DNA of 64,000 bases from Neorhizobium sp. SOG26 (GTDB lineage: Bacteria; Pseudomonadota; Alphaproteobacteria; Rhizobiales; Rhizobiaceae). Below, piece by piece: positions 56,667 to 64,000 of this stretch. The stretch is taken from positions 496,001 to 560,000 of the forward strand of contig NZ_CP025512.1 in assembly GCF_003491345.1 (NCBI RefSeq), written 5' to 3'. The translations under genes and the position numbers were made by a program. The notes below the pieces were generated by a model. That model ran no database searches. It had not been told where the DNA came from and saw only the letters and a list, made by a program, of their open reading frames with translations. Each line of letters opens with the position of its first letter. Position 1 is the first letter of the stretch.

Positions 56667-56700
56667 GGGAATATTATGTTGATATCAACGTAAATGTCAA
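56657..56700. promoter_or_regulatory. Two face-to-face promoters over one MarR-type palindrome
   Basis: On the minus strand TTGACA (56695-56700) and CATAAT (56673-56678) with a 16-base spacer drive marR, with the start near 56666. On the plus strand TTGACA (56657-56662) and TGATAT (56680-56685) with a 17-base spacer drive the DUF899 operon. The perfect palindrome GTTGATATCAAC (56678-56689) overlaps both -10 regions, so one bound repressor could silence both genes. Confidence 0.68.
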
Positions 56701-56717
56701 GGAATGGGAGGCTTGCC

Positions 56718-57464
56718 ATGGATATCGCATCATCAGGATCTCACCCTGTCACCAGCCGCGAGGAGTGGCTGGAACAGCGCCGCACGCTGCTGGCACTGGA
56801 AAAGGAAGAAACCCGCCTGCGCGACAAGGTGCGCGCCGCGCGCCAGGCGCTGCCCTGGGTTAAGGTGGACAAGGAATACGTCTTCGACACGCCGACAGGC
56901 AGGCGCCCGCTCGCTGATCTCTTCGATGGCCGCAGTCAGTTGATGATCTACCATTTCATGTTCGGCCCTGACTGGGATGCAGGCTGCCCCGGCTGCTCCT
57001 TCATGTCCGATCACATGGATGGCGCCCTGCCGCATCTCAACAACCACGATGTCACCTATGTCGCCGTGTCCCGCGCGCCGCTCGACAAGATCGAGGCCTA
57101 CAAGAAGCGCATGGGCTGGCGTTTCCCGTGGGTGTCGTCCTACGGCTCCGACTTCAACTTCGACTTTCACGTCTCTTTCACGCCGGAGGAACTGGCAGGG
57201 GAGACGATCCGCTACAATTTCACGGACATCCCGCGCGAGATGGGCCACGACGAACTGCCCGGCCTCTCGGCCTTCTACAAGAATGCCGCTGGCGAGGTCT
57301 TCCACACCTATTCAAGCTACGCCCGCGGCGGAGAGGAGCTCTGCGCCACGCTGATGATCCTCGACCGCGCCCCGCTCGGCCGCAACGAGACCTCGACGCT
57401 GAGCTTCGTCAAGCGGCATGATGAATATGAGGAGAAGCCGCAGGGTTCATCCTGCTGCCATTGA
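56718..57464 (+). CDS. DUF899 family thioredoxin-like protein
   Basis: The 248-residue protein has the DUF899 elements WVKVDKEYVFDTPTGRRPL, a CPGC motif (thioredoxin-like CxxC) in GCPGCSFMSDHMD, YVAVSRAPLDKIEAYKKRMGW and FHTYSSYARGGEEL, plus a Cys-Cys-His C-terminus. The family is unassigned biochemically; the CxxC and AhpC-like pattern suggest a thiol-dependent activity. GGGAGG stands six bases before the ATG. It leads an operon with DUF1579 and VOC genes. Confidence 0.87.
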   Translation: MDIASSGSHPVTSREEWLEQRRTLLALEKEETRLRDKVRAARQALPWVKVDKEYVFDTPTGRRPLADLFDGRSQLMIYHFMFGPDWDAGCPGCSFMSDHMDGALPHLNNHDVTYVAVSRAPLDKIEAYKKRMGWRFPWVSSYGSDFNFDFHVSFTPEELAGETIRYNFTDIPREMGHDELPGLSAFYKNAAGEVFHTYSSYARGGEELCATLMILDRAPLGRNETSTLSFVKRHDEYEEKPQGSSCCH

Positions 57465-57501
57465 GCGGGGTGGGGTGGAAAAACACAGAGGAGGAGAATT
57501 C

Positions 57502-57978
57502 ATGAGCACCATGGAAATGGCAAAGCCCCAGGCGCAGCACGACTTTCTTCAGAAGATGGTCGGCACCTGGGAGGTAAATGCCGCCGACATGGGTAATGGC
57601 GAGGTCTGGACCGAGACCTGCCGCTCGCTGAACGGCATCTGGTTCGTGGCGGAAGGCAATGGAAACATGCCGGGCGGGGAACGCGCCACCACCGTGCTGA
57701 CGCTGGGCTACGACCCGGCCAAGGGCCGCTATGTCGGCACCTGGTTCGGCACGATGATGCACCATCTATGGGTCTATGACGGTGAGCTTTCTGAGGATGG
57801 CAACACGCTGAGCCTCTACACCACCGGCCCCGATTTTGCCCAGCAGGGCAAGCTTTGCGATTACCGCGAGCAGATCACCTTTACCGATCGCGACCACCGC
57901 ACCTTTACCTCCAGCGCCAAGCAGCCGGATGGCTCCTGGAAGCAGTTCATGCAGGCCAACTACACCCGCAAGCAGTGA
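57502..57978 (+). CDS. DUF1579 family protein
   Basis: The 158-residue protein matches DUF1579: HDFLQKMVGTWEVNAADMG, CRSLNGIWFVAEGNGNMPGG, LGYDPAKGRYVGTWFGTMM and a closing beta-rich SAKQPDGSWKQFMQANY. It is likely a lipocalin-like small beta-barrel, with no known activity. GAGGAGGAG precedes the ATG; it is 37 bases after DUF899 and 60 before the VOC gene, so all three are co-transcribed. Confidence 0.86.
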   Translation: MSTMEMAKPQAQHDFLQKMVGTWEVNAADMGNGEVWTETCRSLNGIWFVAEGNGNMPGGERATTVLTLGYDPAKGRYVGTWFGTMMHHLWVYDGELSEDGNTLSLYTTGPDFAQQGKLCDYREQITFTDRDHRTFTSSAKQPDGSWKQFMQANYTRKQ

Positions 57979-58038
57979 TGTCAGTCCATTGAGCCGGGCC
58001 GCGCCACGTCGCGCAGCTGCCCGCAAGAGGAGAAGAGC

Positions 58039-58848
58039 ATGTTGCAGACAGCTTCCCAGTCGCGCTCGACCACGCATGGCAAGTTCATCTGGTGCGAGTT
58101 GATGACACCCGACACGACGGCATCCGGTGCGTTTTATTCCTCCGTCGTCGGCTGGAAGGTGAAGGAAATCGGCATGCCCGACCTGCCGGCCTATTTCCTG
58201 TTCGAGATGGGGGAGGGCGACAATTGCCCCGGCATCGGCGGCATGATGAATTTTCCGCCCGAGCTAGAGGGCAAGCTTCCGCCCAACTGGACCGGTTATG
58301 TCGCGGTCGATGATGTCGACGAAACCTGCAAGGAAGTGACAAGCCTCGGCGGCCATGTGCAGCGTGCGCCGGAGGATATTCCCGGCATCGGCCGCTTCGC
58401 CGTGATTGCCGATCCGCATGGTGCGGTGCTTTGCATCATGAAGCCGGTGCCGATGGAAACCCCGCCGACCGAACTCGGGCCGCAGGATCCCGGCAATGTC
58501 GGCTGGCACGAGCTTTACGCCGGCAACGGCGAGGAAGCGCTCGATTTCTACAACAAGATCTTCGGCTGGACGCTCGACCACGCCATGGATATGGGCCCGA
58601 TGGGCAAGTACAACATCTTCGCCTACAACGGCCAGGCGATCGGCGGCATGATGACCAGGCCGCAGGACATGCCGCCCTGCTGGGTCTATTACTTCAACGT
58701 CCCGTTGATCGACACGGCGATCGAGCGCGTCAAGGCGGGCGGTGGCCAGATCCTCAACGGTCCCATGGAAGTGCCGGGCGGCGCCTGGATCATCCAGGCA
58801 ACCGATCCGCAGGGCGCCTTCTTCTGCCTCGTTGGGGCAAGGGGGTAG
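58039..58848 (+). CDS. VOC (glyoxalase/extradiol) family protein, two domains
   Basis: The 269-residue protein has two consecutive VOC domains. The first starts at KFIWCELMTPDTTASGAFYSSVVGW and ends PHGAVLCIMKPV; the second at GWHELYAGNGEEALDFYNKIFGW and ends DPQGAFFCLVGARG. Members include glyoxalase I, fosfomycin resistance and phenazine-type binding proteins; the ligand is not evident. Third gene of the operon under the MarR palindrome, with DUF899 and DUF1579. Confidence 0.87.
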   Translation: MLQTASQSRSTTHGKFIWCELMTPDTTASGAFYSSVVGWKVKEIGMPDLPAYFLFEMGEGDNCPGIGGMMNFPPELEGKLPPNWTGYVAVDDVDETCKEVTSLGGHVQRAPEDIPGIGRFAVIADPHGAVLCIMKPVPMETPPTELGPQDPGNVGWHELYAGNGEEALDFYNKIFGWTLDHAMDMGPMGKYNIFAYNGQAIGGMMTRPQDMPPCWVYYFNVPLIDTAIERVKAGGGQILNGPMEVPGGAWIIQATDPQGAFFCLVGARG

Positions 58849-58949
58849 CGGTGGGGGTGAGCGCCAGCCTTCTCGATCGTTGCCGCAGCGTCTTCGCCTG
58901 CTATAAGCCGCGTCGAACCCATATGCGACTTGGAGCGAGAGGAAGACCG

Positions 58950-59252
58950 ATGTCTGCCGACAACGATGATTATGTTTATGACGAAGTGACGGGCGAGTGG
59001 CGTCCGGCCTCCGAGATGGCGGCCGAGGCAGCCAAGACGAACGAAGTGCGCGACGCTTCCGGTAACGTGCTGAAGGACGGCGATTCCGTCACGCTCATCA
59101 AGGACCTGAAGGTCAAGGGCGCCGGCCAGACCCTGAAGCAGGGCACCGTCATCAAGTCGATCCGCCTGACGGATAACCCCGAGGAGATCGATTGCCGCCA
59201 CGATACGATCAAGGGGCTCGTGCTGCGCACGGAATTCGTGCGCAAGCGGTAA
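58950..59252 (+). CDS. PhnA/YjdM-like protein (short form)
   Basis: The 100-residue protein has the C-terminal PhnA domain, with RDASGNVLKDGDSVTLIKDLKVKG and LKQGTVIKSIRLTDNPEEIDC. E. coli YjdM (PhnA) has an N-terminal zinc ribbon, which is not visible here; the first about 35 residues instead are DDYVYDEVTGEWRPASEM. Its role is unclear; the old link with phosphonate use is not established. GAGAGGAAG lies seven bases before the ATG. A terminator follows. Confidence 0.82.
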   Translation: MSADNDDYVYDEVTGEWRPASEMAAEAAKTNEVRDASGNVLKDGDSVTLIKDLKVKGAGQTLKQGTVIKSIRLTDNPEEIDCRHDTIKGLVLRTEFVRKR

Positions 59253-59261
59253 TGGGAAAGC

Positions 59262-59292
59262 GCCGCCCGCGCACCGGCACGGGCGGCTTTTT
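59262..59292. terminator. Intrinsic terminator after the PhnA-like gene
   Basis: GCCGCCCG (59262-59269) pairs with CGGGCGGC (59280-59287) over a 10-base loop and is followed by TTTTT. It overlaps the space to the convergent HerA-like gene. Confidence 0.8.
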
Positions 59293-59293
59293 C

Positions 59294-60859
59294 TTATCGC
59301 TTCAAGCTGCCGAGAATACCGCGCACGATCGCGCGTCCAACCTGCGTTGCCACGGTGCGCGTCACGCTTTTCATCGCAGCTTCTATAATAGTCTCGCGCT
59401 GGTAACCGGCCTTGCGGGGCTGGCGACGGTCCTTCGCATCGTCGTCGCGGCCGAAGCCCGGCAGCGTCCATCCAGTCGTGTCGCCGGATCCTGCCGGCGG
59501 AGACGGATCAAGCTCGTCCTGCGCCTTGCGCGCGGCAGCTGCGTCCGCGGCCTCCTTGGCGCGCGCCGCCAGAATCTCGAATGCGCTTTCCCGATCGAGA
59601 TCCTCGTCATAGAGGCCGAGCACCGGGCTCTTGTCCATCACCGCCTGGCGCTCCTGCTCGTTGAGAGGTCCGATGCGCCCGGATGGCGGACGGATCAGCG
59701 TGCGCTCCACCATTGACGGCACGCCCTTGTCGCCAAGGGTGGAAACCAGCGCTTCGCCTGTACCGAGTTGAGTAATGGCGGTTGCGCAATCGAAAGCCGG
59801 GTTGGGGCGGAAGGTTTCTGCCGCCGTCCGCACCGCCTTCTGTTCGCGCGGCGTATAGGCACGCAGCGCATGCTGCACCCGGTTGCCGAGCTGCGCCAGC
59901 ACCGTTTCCGGCACGTCGAGCGGGTTCTGCGTTACGAAATAAACGCCGACGCCCTTGGAGCGGATCAGTCGCACCACCTGCTCGACGCGCTCGATCAGCA
60001 CCTTCGGCGCGTCGTTGAACAGCAGATGCGCCTCGTCGAAGAAGAAGACGAGCTTCGGCTTTTCCGGATCGCCCACTTCCGGCAGTTCCTCGAAGAGTTC
60101 CGAGAGAAGCCACAGCAGGAAAGTCGCGTAGAGCCGCGGATTCATCATCAGCTTGTCAGCGGCAAGGATCGAGATCTGCCCGTAACCGTTGTTCGGGTTG
60201 GTGCGCATGATGTCTGAGATCTTCAGCGCCGGCTCACCGAAGAACTGCTTCGCACCCTGCGTCTCGAGCACCAGCAGGCTGCGCTGGATCGAGGCGACGG
60301 AGGCCTTGGAGATCAGCCCGAATTCCTTGGAAAGCTCGCTCGCATTCTCGGCCATGTAGTTCAGGAGCGAGCTGAAATCCTTGAGGTCGAGCAGCGGCAG
60401 GTTTGCGCGATCGGCCAGCTTGAAGGCAATGTTGATGACGCCTTCCTGCGGCTCGGACGCATCCATCAGGCGCGACAGGAGGAGCGGGCCCATCTCGGCG
60501 ATGGTCGTGCGCACGCGGTGACCCTTCTCGCCGAAGATATCCCAGAAGATCACCGGGAACTGCTCGAAGTCATAGTCCTCGAAGCCGATCTGTTCGGCGC
60601 GCTTGAGCAGGAAGTCCTTCGATTCCCCCTTCGCCGCGATGCCGGAAAGGTCGCCCTTGATGTCGGCCGCAAACACCGGCACGCCAGCCTTGGAGAAGCC
60701 TTCCGCCAGCACCTGGAGCGTCACCGTCTTGCCGGTACCGGTCGCACCCGTCACCAGGCCGTGGCGGTTGCCGAACTTGAGGTCCAGGTGCTCGGCCTTG
60801 TTCAGCGTGTCGTCTGGATTGCGACTGCCGCCGATGAAGAGCTTACCGGTATCATTCAT
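59294..60859 (-). CDS. DUF853 family HerA-like ATPase
   Basis: The 521-residue protein has the ATP-binding loop GATGTGKT (Walker A, about residue 38), Walker B LVFFFDEAHLLF and the conserved YFVTQNPLDVPETVLAQLGNRVQHALRAYTPREQKAV, which define the HerA/FtsK-like DUF853 ATPases. The C-terminal 60 residues are of low complexity (DDDAKDRRQPRKAGYQ) and may act in interaction. A role in DNA handling or conjugation-like motor function is plausible for the fold but unproven for this family. It is convergent to the PhnA gene. Confidence 0.9.
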   Translation of the reverse strand: MNDTGKLFIGGSRNPDDTLNKAEHLDLKFGNRHGLVTGATGTGKTVTLQVLAEGFSKAGVPVFAADIKGDLSGIAAKGESKDFLLKRAEQIGFEDYDFEQFPVIFWDIFGEKGHRVRTTIAEMGPLLLSRLMDASEPQEGVINIAFKLADRANLPLLDLKDFSSLLNYMAENASELSKEFGLISKASVASIQRSLLVLETQGAKQFFGEPALKISDIMRTNPNNGYGQISILAADKLMMNPRLYATFLLWLLSELFEELPEVGDPEKPKLVFFFDEAHLLFNDAPKVLIERVEQVVRLIRSKGVGVYFVTQNPLDVPETVLAQLGNRVQHALRAYTPREQKAVRTAAETFRPNPAFDCATAITQLGTGEALVSTLGDKGVPSMVERTLIRPPSGRIGPLNEQERQAVMDKSPVLGLYDEDLDRESAFEILAARAKEAADAAAARKAQDELDPSPPAGSGDTTGWTLPGFGRDDDAKDRRQPRKAGYQRETIIEAAMKSVTRTVATQVGRAIVRGILGSLKR

Positions 60860-60968
60860 GCAACTATGCGCTCCCTCGCCGCGTTAACTCGCATCCTTAT
60901 AGGATGAGCAAAAGCGCCGGGCAACGGCAGGGTTGCCGACAGGTCGCAGGAGAGAAGGACCGGAAAAC

Positions 60969-61967
60969 GTGGCGCTGGGGCAGGCTTTATCACCGAACCA
61001 AAAAACCATGGACGTGAGCAGGGGGCGCCAGGCGGCCAAGCCGTCGGATATTCCCGCACGCGGATTGATGGACGTCTTCTGGCGTGTCTATGCCGGGATC
61101 ACCGAAGACCGGATCATGCTGATCGCAGCCGGCGTCACCTATTACCTGCTGCTTGCGCTGTTTCCCGCCGCAAGTGCGCTGGTGTCCATTTATGGCTTCG
61201 TATCCGATCCGGCGGCAATCGCCGACCGCATCGCTTTCCTGAGTGCCGTCATGCCGGCCGACGCACTCAACATCTTCCTCGACCAGGTGCGCGCACTGAC
61301 ATCCGAGCAGAACACGACGCTCTCGATCGCCCTCGTCGGCGGCTTGGCGCTTGCCATCTGGAGCGCCAACAACGGCATGAAGGCGCTGTTCGAAGCGATG
61401 AATGTCGCTTACGCCGAAACCGAAAAGCGCAACATCATCCGGCTGAACCTCATCTCGCTGCTGTTCACGCTCGGCGCGCTGCTGCTCGCCATCGTGGTGA
61501 TCTTCGCCATGGGCGTCGTGCCCGCGATCCTCAAATATCTGTGGCTCGACCAGTGGACGGAAAACATCATCCGCTTCGTGCGCTGGCCGGTGATGATGCT
61601 GTTTGTCGGCGGCGGCATCATGATGATCTACCGCTTCGGCCCAAGCCGCGAACCGGCAAGGATGCGCTGGCTTACCTGGGGTGCCGCCTTCGCCACCGTC
61701 GCCTGGCTCGCAGCCTCCATGGCCGTCACCTGGTATCTCTCCAACATCGCCGACTACAACGCCACCTACGGTACGCTCGGCGCGCTGATCGGCTTCATGG
61801 TCTGGACCTGGATCTCGGTGATCATCGTCATCGTCGGCGCCGAGATCAACGCCGAACTCGAGCACCAGACGGCCCGCGACACAACGACCGGCCCGCCGCA
61901 GCCGCTCGGTGACCGCGGCGCGTATATGGCGGATACGGTCGGTGAGGACTCGGAGAGCAAGGCTTGA
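60969..61967 (+). CDS. YihY/virulence factor BrkB family membrane protein
   Basis: The product has six hydrophobic segments (from LIAAGVTYYLLLALFPAASAL to FMVWTWISVIIVIVGAEINAELEH), with the family motifs AAGVTYY, RNIIRLNLISLLFTLG-like and GAEINAELEH. Its function is not proven; the family was once called RNase BN by mistake. The GTG at 60969 (332 residues) is chosen because AAGGA lies nine bases upstream; an ATG at 61008 is possible. Its stop codon sits within a large palindrome. Confidence 0.88.
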   Translation: MALGQALSPNQKTMDVSRGRQAAKPSDIPARGLMDVFWRVYAGITEDRIMLIAAGVTYYLLLALFPAASALVSIYGFVSDPAAIADRIAFLSAVMPADALNIFLDQVRALTSEQNTTLSIALVGGLALAIWSANNGMKALFEAMNVAYAETEKRNIIRLNLISLLFTLGALLLAIVVIFAMGVVPAILKYLWLDQWTENIIRFVRWPVMMLFVGGGIMMIYRFGPSREPARMRWLTWGAAFATVAWLAASMAVTWYLSNIADYNATYGTLGALIGFMVWTWISVIIVIVGAEINAELEHQTARDTTTGPPQPLGDRGAYMADTVGEDSESKA

Positions 61968-61981
61968 AGCCTTGCTCTCCG
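61951..61981. repeat. 31-base perfect palindrome spanning the yihY stop codon
   Basis: CGGAGAGCAAGGCTT (61951-61965) and AAGCCTTGCTCTCCG (61967-61981) pair around a single G; the TGA stop at 61965-61967 is in the centre. The RNA would form a long hairpin at the end of the message, but no T-run follows, so it is not a classical terminator. Confidence 0.8.
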
Positions 61982-61994
61982 CTTCAACACCGTT

Positions 61995-62087
61995 GAAAAC
62001 CCTTTGCGGCGTAGCGCCGCATCGCACGAAAACCCTTGCGCTGCCATTCGCCTTCGGTATTACGTTAACGTGAACGTCAAAACGTGA
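61995..62087 (+). promoter_or_regulatory. Repeat-rich control region upstream of the DUF2267-like gene
   Basis: Three structures occur in about 90 bases: a near-exact direct repeat GAAAACCCTTGCG (near 61995 with an extra T, and near 62028), a TGCGGCG-TAG-CGCCGCA hairpin (62005-62021) between the copies, and a cluster of ACGT boxes beginning with the palindrome ACGTTAACGT (62062-62071) followed by two more AACGT units. The ACGT cluster sits right in front of the SD of the next gene and could be a MerR- or TetR-type operator. Confidence 0.4.
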
Positions 62088-62098
62088 GGAGAGAACTG

Positions 62099-62488
62099 AT
62101 GAACGAGCTGGTATCGCGGGTTGCGGACAATGTCGGCATCGCCCCGGATGTCGCCGAAAAGGCGATCGGCATGATGCTTGGCTTCCTGCAGCGCGAGGCA
62201 GACGACGCGGCCGTGGCCAAGATGATCGAAGCGATCCCTGGCGCGCCGGAACTGGTTGCCAAGTACAACGGCGCAGGTTCGGGCGGTGGCGGCCTGCTGG
62301 GCGGCCTGATGGCAAGCCTCGGCGGCGGCGTCATGGCGCTCGGCCAGCAGTTGATGAGCCAGGGCCTTGGCATGGGCGAGATCACCGGCCTCGCGAAGCA
62401 GACCATGGCAGTTGCTCGCGAGCACGCCGGCGACGAGGTTGTCGACAAGGTTGTCTCGTCGGTTCCGGGCCTCAGCCAGTTCGTCTGA
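62099..62488 (+). CDS. DUF2267/DUF2780-like helical small protein
   Basis: The 129-residue protein has an N-terminal helical domain (LVSRVADNVGIAPDVAEKAIGMMLGFLQREAD, AKMIEAIPGAPELVAKY), a glycine-rich linker with GGGGLLGGLMASLGGG and a C-terminal helix (DEVVDKVVSSVPGLSQFV). The pattern fits small cytosolic proteins annotated as DUF2267 or DUF2780; function unknown. GAGGAGAG precedes the ATG at 62099. A strong terminator follows. Confidence 0.75.
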   Translation: MNELVSRVADNVGIAPDVAEKAIGMMLGFLQREADDAAVAKMIEAIPGAPELVAKYNGAGSGGGGLLGGLMASLGGGVMALGQQLMSQGLGMGEITGLAKQTMAVAREHAGDEVVDKVVSSVPGLSQFV

Positions 62489-62515
62489 TCGTCGCACCGG
62501 ATCCAGAAGAAACCA

Positions 62516-62550
62516 GAAGCCGCTGGCGGAAACGCCGGCGGCTTCTTTTT
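62516..62550 (+). terminator. Strong intrinsic terminator
   Basis: A 13-bp stem (62516-62528 with 62533-62545, one G-T wobble) is closed by a GAAA tetraloop and followed by TTTTTT. It ends the transcript of the DUF2267-like gene. Confidence 0.92.
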
Positions 62551-62562
62551 TGGAAGGCGGGT

Positions 62563-62730
62563 CTAGAACACCGCCAGGTATTTCAGCAGCGAAATGATGC
62601 CGATGATGATGACGATGACGCGTGCGATCTGGCGCATGCGCGCATCGATCGGCAGCATGTTGATGAGATAAAGCACCAGAACGATCACCAGGAAGGTGAT
62701 CAGGATGCTGATGATGAGTGATAGACCCAT
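62563..62730 (-). CDS. Thivi_2564-like small membrane protein
   Basis: The 55-residue product starts MGLSLIISILITFLVIVLVL and has a second hydrophobic stretch (ARVIVIIIGIISLLKYLAVF) after LPIDARMRQI. This two-helix arrangement with the central short basic loop matches the small membrane family named after Thivi_2564, from memory. The function is unknown. It is convergent with the DUF2267-like gene; no other gene lies between it and corA. Confidence 0.78.
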   Translation of the reverse strand: MGLSLIISILITFLVIVLVLYLINMLPIDARMRQIARVIVIIIGIISLLKYLAVF

Positions 62731-63048
62731 GAGCCCCAATCCTTATCCGGCACATGATTGTACCGTCAGAGGGTAACTATGGGCGGATCAGTGAAAGAAA
62801 AGGGTCGTTGCAGATTAGGGTAAACGGCCTTGCTGACGCTTCAGATCGGCGTTGACTTTTCCCGCGTTGCGACCCATGTCTCCCCCTGAAATGGTGGCCC
62901 GGCCGGGTCCCGTTCTTTCCAAGGAAACAGAGAGATGAACCCCGACAGTCGAAGTTCGACGTCATCATACCCATTCGCTCGCCTGGGGCTCTGATCCTGT
63001 TCAAAAGGAGATGCGCTCCGGAGGCCAATGGCCCGAGAAGGAGCCGTC
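62731..63048. other. Intergenic region before corA with a possible leader ORF
   Basis: The 318-base gap has a 19-codon frame at 62935-62994 with AAGGAAACAGAG upstream (starts MNPDSRSSTSSY), followed by AAAAGGAG and GGAGG near 63004-63025. The frame could be a leader peptide controlling corA, as known in other bacteria for Mg transporters. A palindrome CCCGGCCGGG lies near 62898-62907. I do not recognise a known riboswitch. Confidence 0.35.
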
Positions 63049-64000
63049 ATGCTGCGTGTCCATGCCTATCACCTTGACCGTCTGGTTCCGGTTGTCGTCA
63101 GTTTGAGCGAGCCACCCGATGCGGCGGTGCCGGCGGAGCAGGAGTCGCCCATCATCTGGTACGACCTCATTACCCCCACGCCGGAGGAAGAGCGCCTTGT
63201 CGGCGAACGCCTGGGCATCACGGTGCCAACCATCGACGAGATGGAGGACATCGAGCTTTCCGCCCGGCTTTACCAGGAGGACGGGGCGGAATTCATGACG
63301 ATGACGGTTCTGACGCGCCCGGATGCCGGCACGCCACGCAAGGTGCCGGTCACCTTCATCGTCAAGGGCCAGGTGCTTGTCACCGTTCGTCACGCCGAAC
63401 CGCGTCCATTCGATGCCTACCTCGCACGCGCCCGCAAGCCGAACGGCACCGGCCTGCATTCCGGTTATGGCGAACTCATCATGACCGGCCTCATCGAGGC
63501 TGTCATTGATCGCATGGCCGACACGCTGGAACGGCTCGGGACCGAGATCGACGGCATCTCCCAGGAAGTGTTTTCCGCCGAGCGGACGAAGGCCAACAAG
63601 AAAACCCGCGACCTGCAGGAACTCATCCGCGAGGTCGGCACCAAGGGCGAGTTCATCACCGTGGTGCGCGAAAGCCTTGTCAGCGTCAGCCGCGTCGTCG
63701 CCTATTATTCAGCGCTCGACGGCGTCGACCGCAAGCTGTCCAAGGAACTGCGGCAGCGCCTGAAGCTCCTGCAGCGGGACGCCACCTCGCTCGGCGACCA
63801 CTCCGCCTTCCTGTCGGGCAAGATCAACTTCCTGCTCGACGCGACGCTCGGGCTGATCAACCTGGAGCAGAACCAGATCATCAAGATCTTTTCCGTGGCG
63901 TCGGTCGTCTTCCTGCCGCCGACGCTGGTGGCGTCCATCTACGGCATGAACTTCGCCTACCAGCCGGAACTCCAGTGGCATTACGGCTACCACGCCGCGC
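63049..64000 (+). CDS. corA: Magnesium/cobalt transporter CorA, partial
   Basis: The open frame runs off the right edge. Visible parts are an N-terminal cytoplasmic alpha/beta domain (IIWYDLITPTPEEERLVGERLG, KVPVTFIVKGQVLVTVRHAEPRP), the long stalk helix (LLQRDATSLGDHSAFLSGKINFLLDATLG) and the first membrane helix with the YGMNF signature of the pore (GMN at the periplasmic mouth). CorA forms pentameric Mg2+ channels. The ATG at 63049 has AAGGAG five bases upstream; an in-frame ATG at 63028 with GGAGG three bases upstream is the alternative. The C-terminal second helix is outside the window. Confidence 0.93.
   Translation, partial: MLRVHAYHLDRLVPVVVSLSEPPDAAVPAEQESPIIWYDLITPTPEEERLVGERLGITVPTIDEMEDIELSARLYQEDGAEFMTMTVLTRPDAGTPRKVPVTFIVKGQVLVTVRHAEPRPFDAYLARARKPNGTGLHSGYGELIMTGLIEAVIDRMADTLERLGTEIDGISQEVFSAERTKANKKTRDLQELIREVGTKGEFITVVRESLVSVSRVVAYYSALDGVDRKLSKELRQRLKLLQRDATSLGDHSAFLSGKINFLLDATLGLINLEQNQIIKIFSVASVVFLPPTLVASIYGMNFAYQPELQWHYGYHAA

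Noticed and set aside
62731..63048. Known riboswitch (M-box, ykkC, mini-ykkC) upstream of corA
   Set aside because: None of the conserved stems or ACGR loops of those elements is recognisable; only a leader frame and a short palindrome are visible.

Overview
The window reads as chromosomal DNA of an alphaproteobacterium, most likely a member of the Rhizobiaceae. The inference rests on GC-rich, densely packed genes with SD-led starts, the betC-betB-betA choline-sulfate module, an R. etli ReAV-type asparaginase, ohrR/ohr, a DUF1127 small protein, a twin-arginine beta-helix protein of the TIGR03808 type, and an SMC-PpdK neighbourhood. I see no transposase, integrase, phage gene, CRISPR array or rRNA.

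Layout. 1-5.6 kb: 3' end of smc, ppdK, a small lipoprotein, a DUF1499 membrane protein and an MBL hydrolase. 5.8-22.5 kb: a surface-polysaccharide region between tRNA-Gln(TTG) and tRNA-Pro(CGG), whose 3' ends both point inward. It holds methyltransferases, glycosyltransferases, the complete dTDP-L-rhamnose set (rfbC-B-D-A), a KpsT-type ATPase between two KpsE/Wzz-like proteins, and an unrecognised protein. Most of it looks richer in A/T than the flanks, but the rfb genes look like the host. No KpsM permease is present. 22.7-31.9 kb: sulfur assimilation, with cysH-cysD-cysN divergent from an Rrf2 regulator, then a GreA-type factor and a sulfate ABC importer (sbp-cysT-cysW-cysA). 31.9-38 kb: a ribbon-helix-helix/ParE-like pair, betC-betB-betA (choline-O-sulfate to glycine betaine, releasing sulfate) and a HigBA-like pair where betI often sits. 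38-48 kb: quinone oxidoreductase, a short independent transcription unit, DUF1127, DUF3750, asparaginase, two GST-like proteins, LysR, ParDE, the Tat beta-helix protein and a PAS-GAF-GGDEF cyclase. 48-56.2 kb: MarR/MFS efflux pair, ligase-associated exonuclease plus ATP-dependent DNA ligase, two tandem L,D-transpeptidases and OhrR/Ohr. 56.2-64 kb: a MarR regulator divergent from a DUF899-DUF1579-VOC operon, a PhnA-like protein, a HerA-like ATPase, a YihY protein, small envelope proteins and the 5' part of corA.

How it works together. CysTWA/Sbp import sulfate, CysDN and CysH activate and reduce it, and BetC releases more sulfate from choline sulfate while BetA and BetB make the osmoprotectant betaine. 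Four regulator/target intergenic regions (48.66, 55.64, 56.68 and 37.29 kb) carry clean inverted repeats, three of them overlapping good promoter elements. The polysaccharide region should make and export a rhamnose-containing surface glycan, with its membrane permease encoded elsewhere. Many starts were chosen from Shine-Dalgarno placement and are noted per gene. Family assignments are from sequence motifs and memory of the families; no database search was run.
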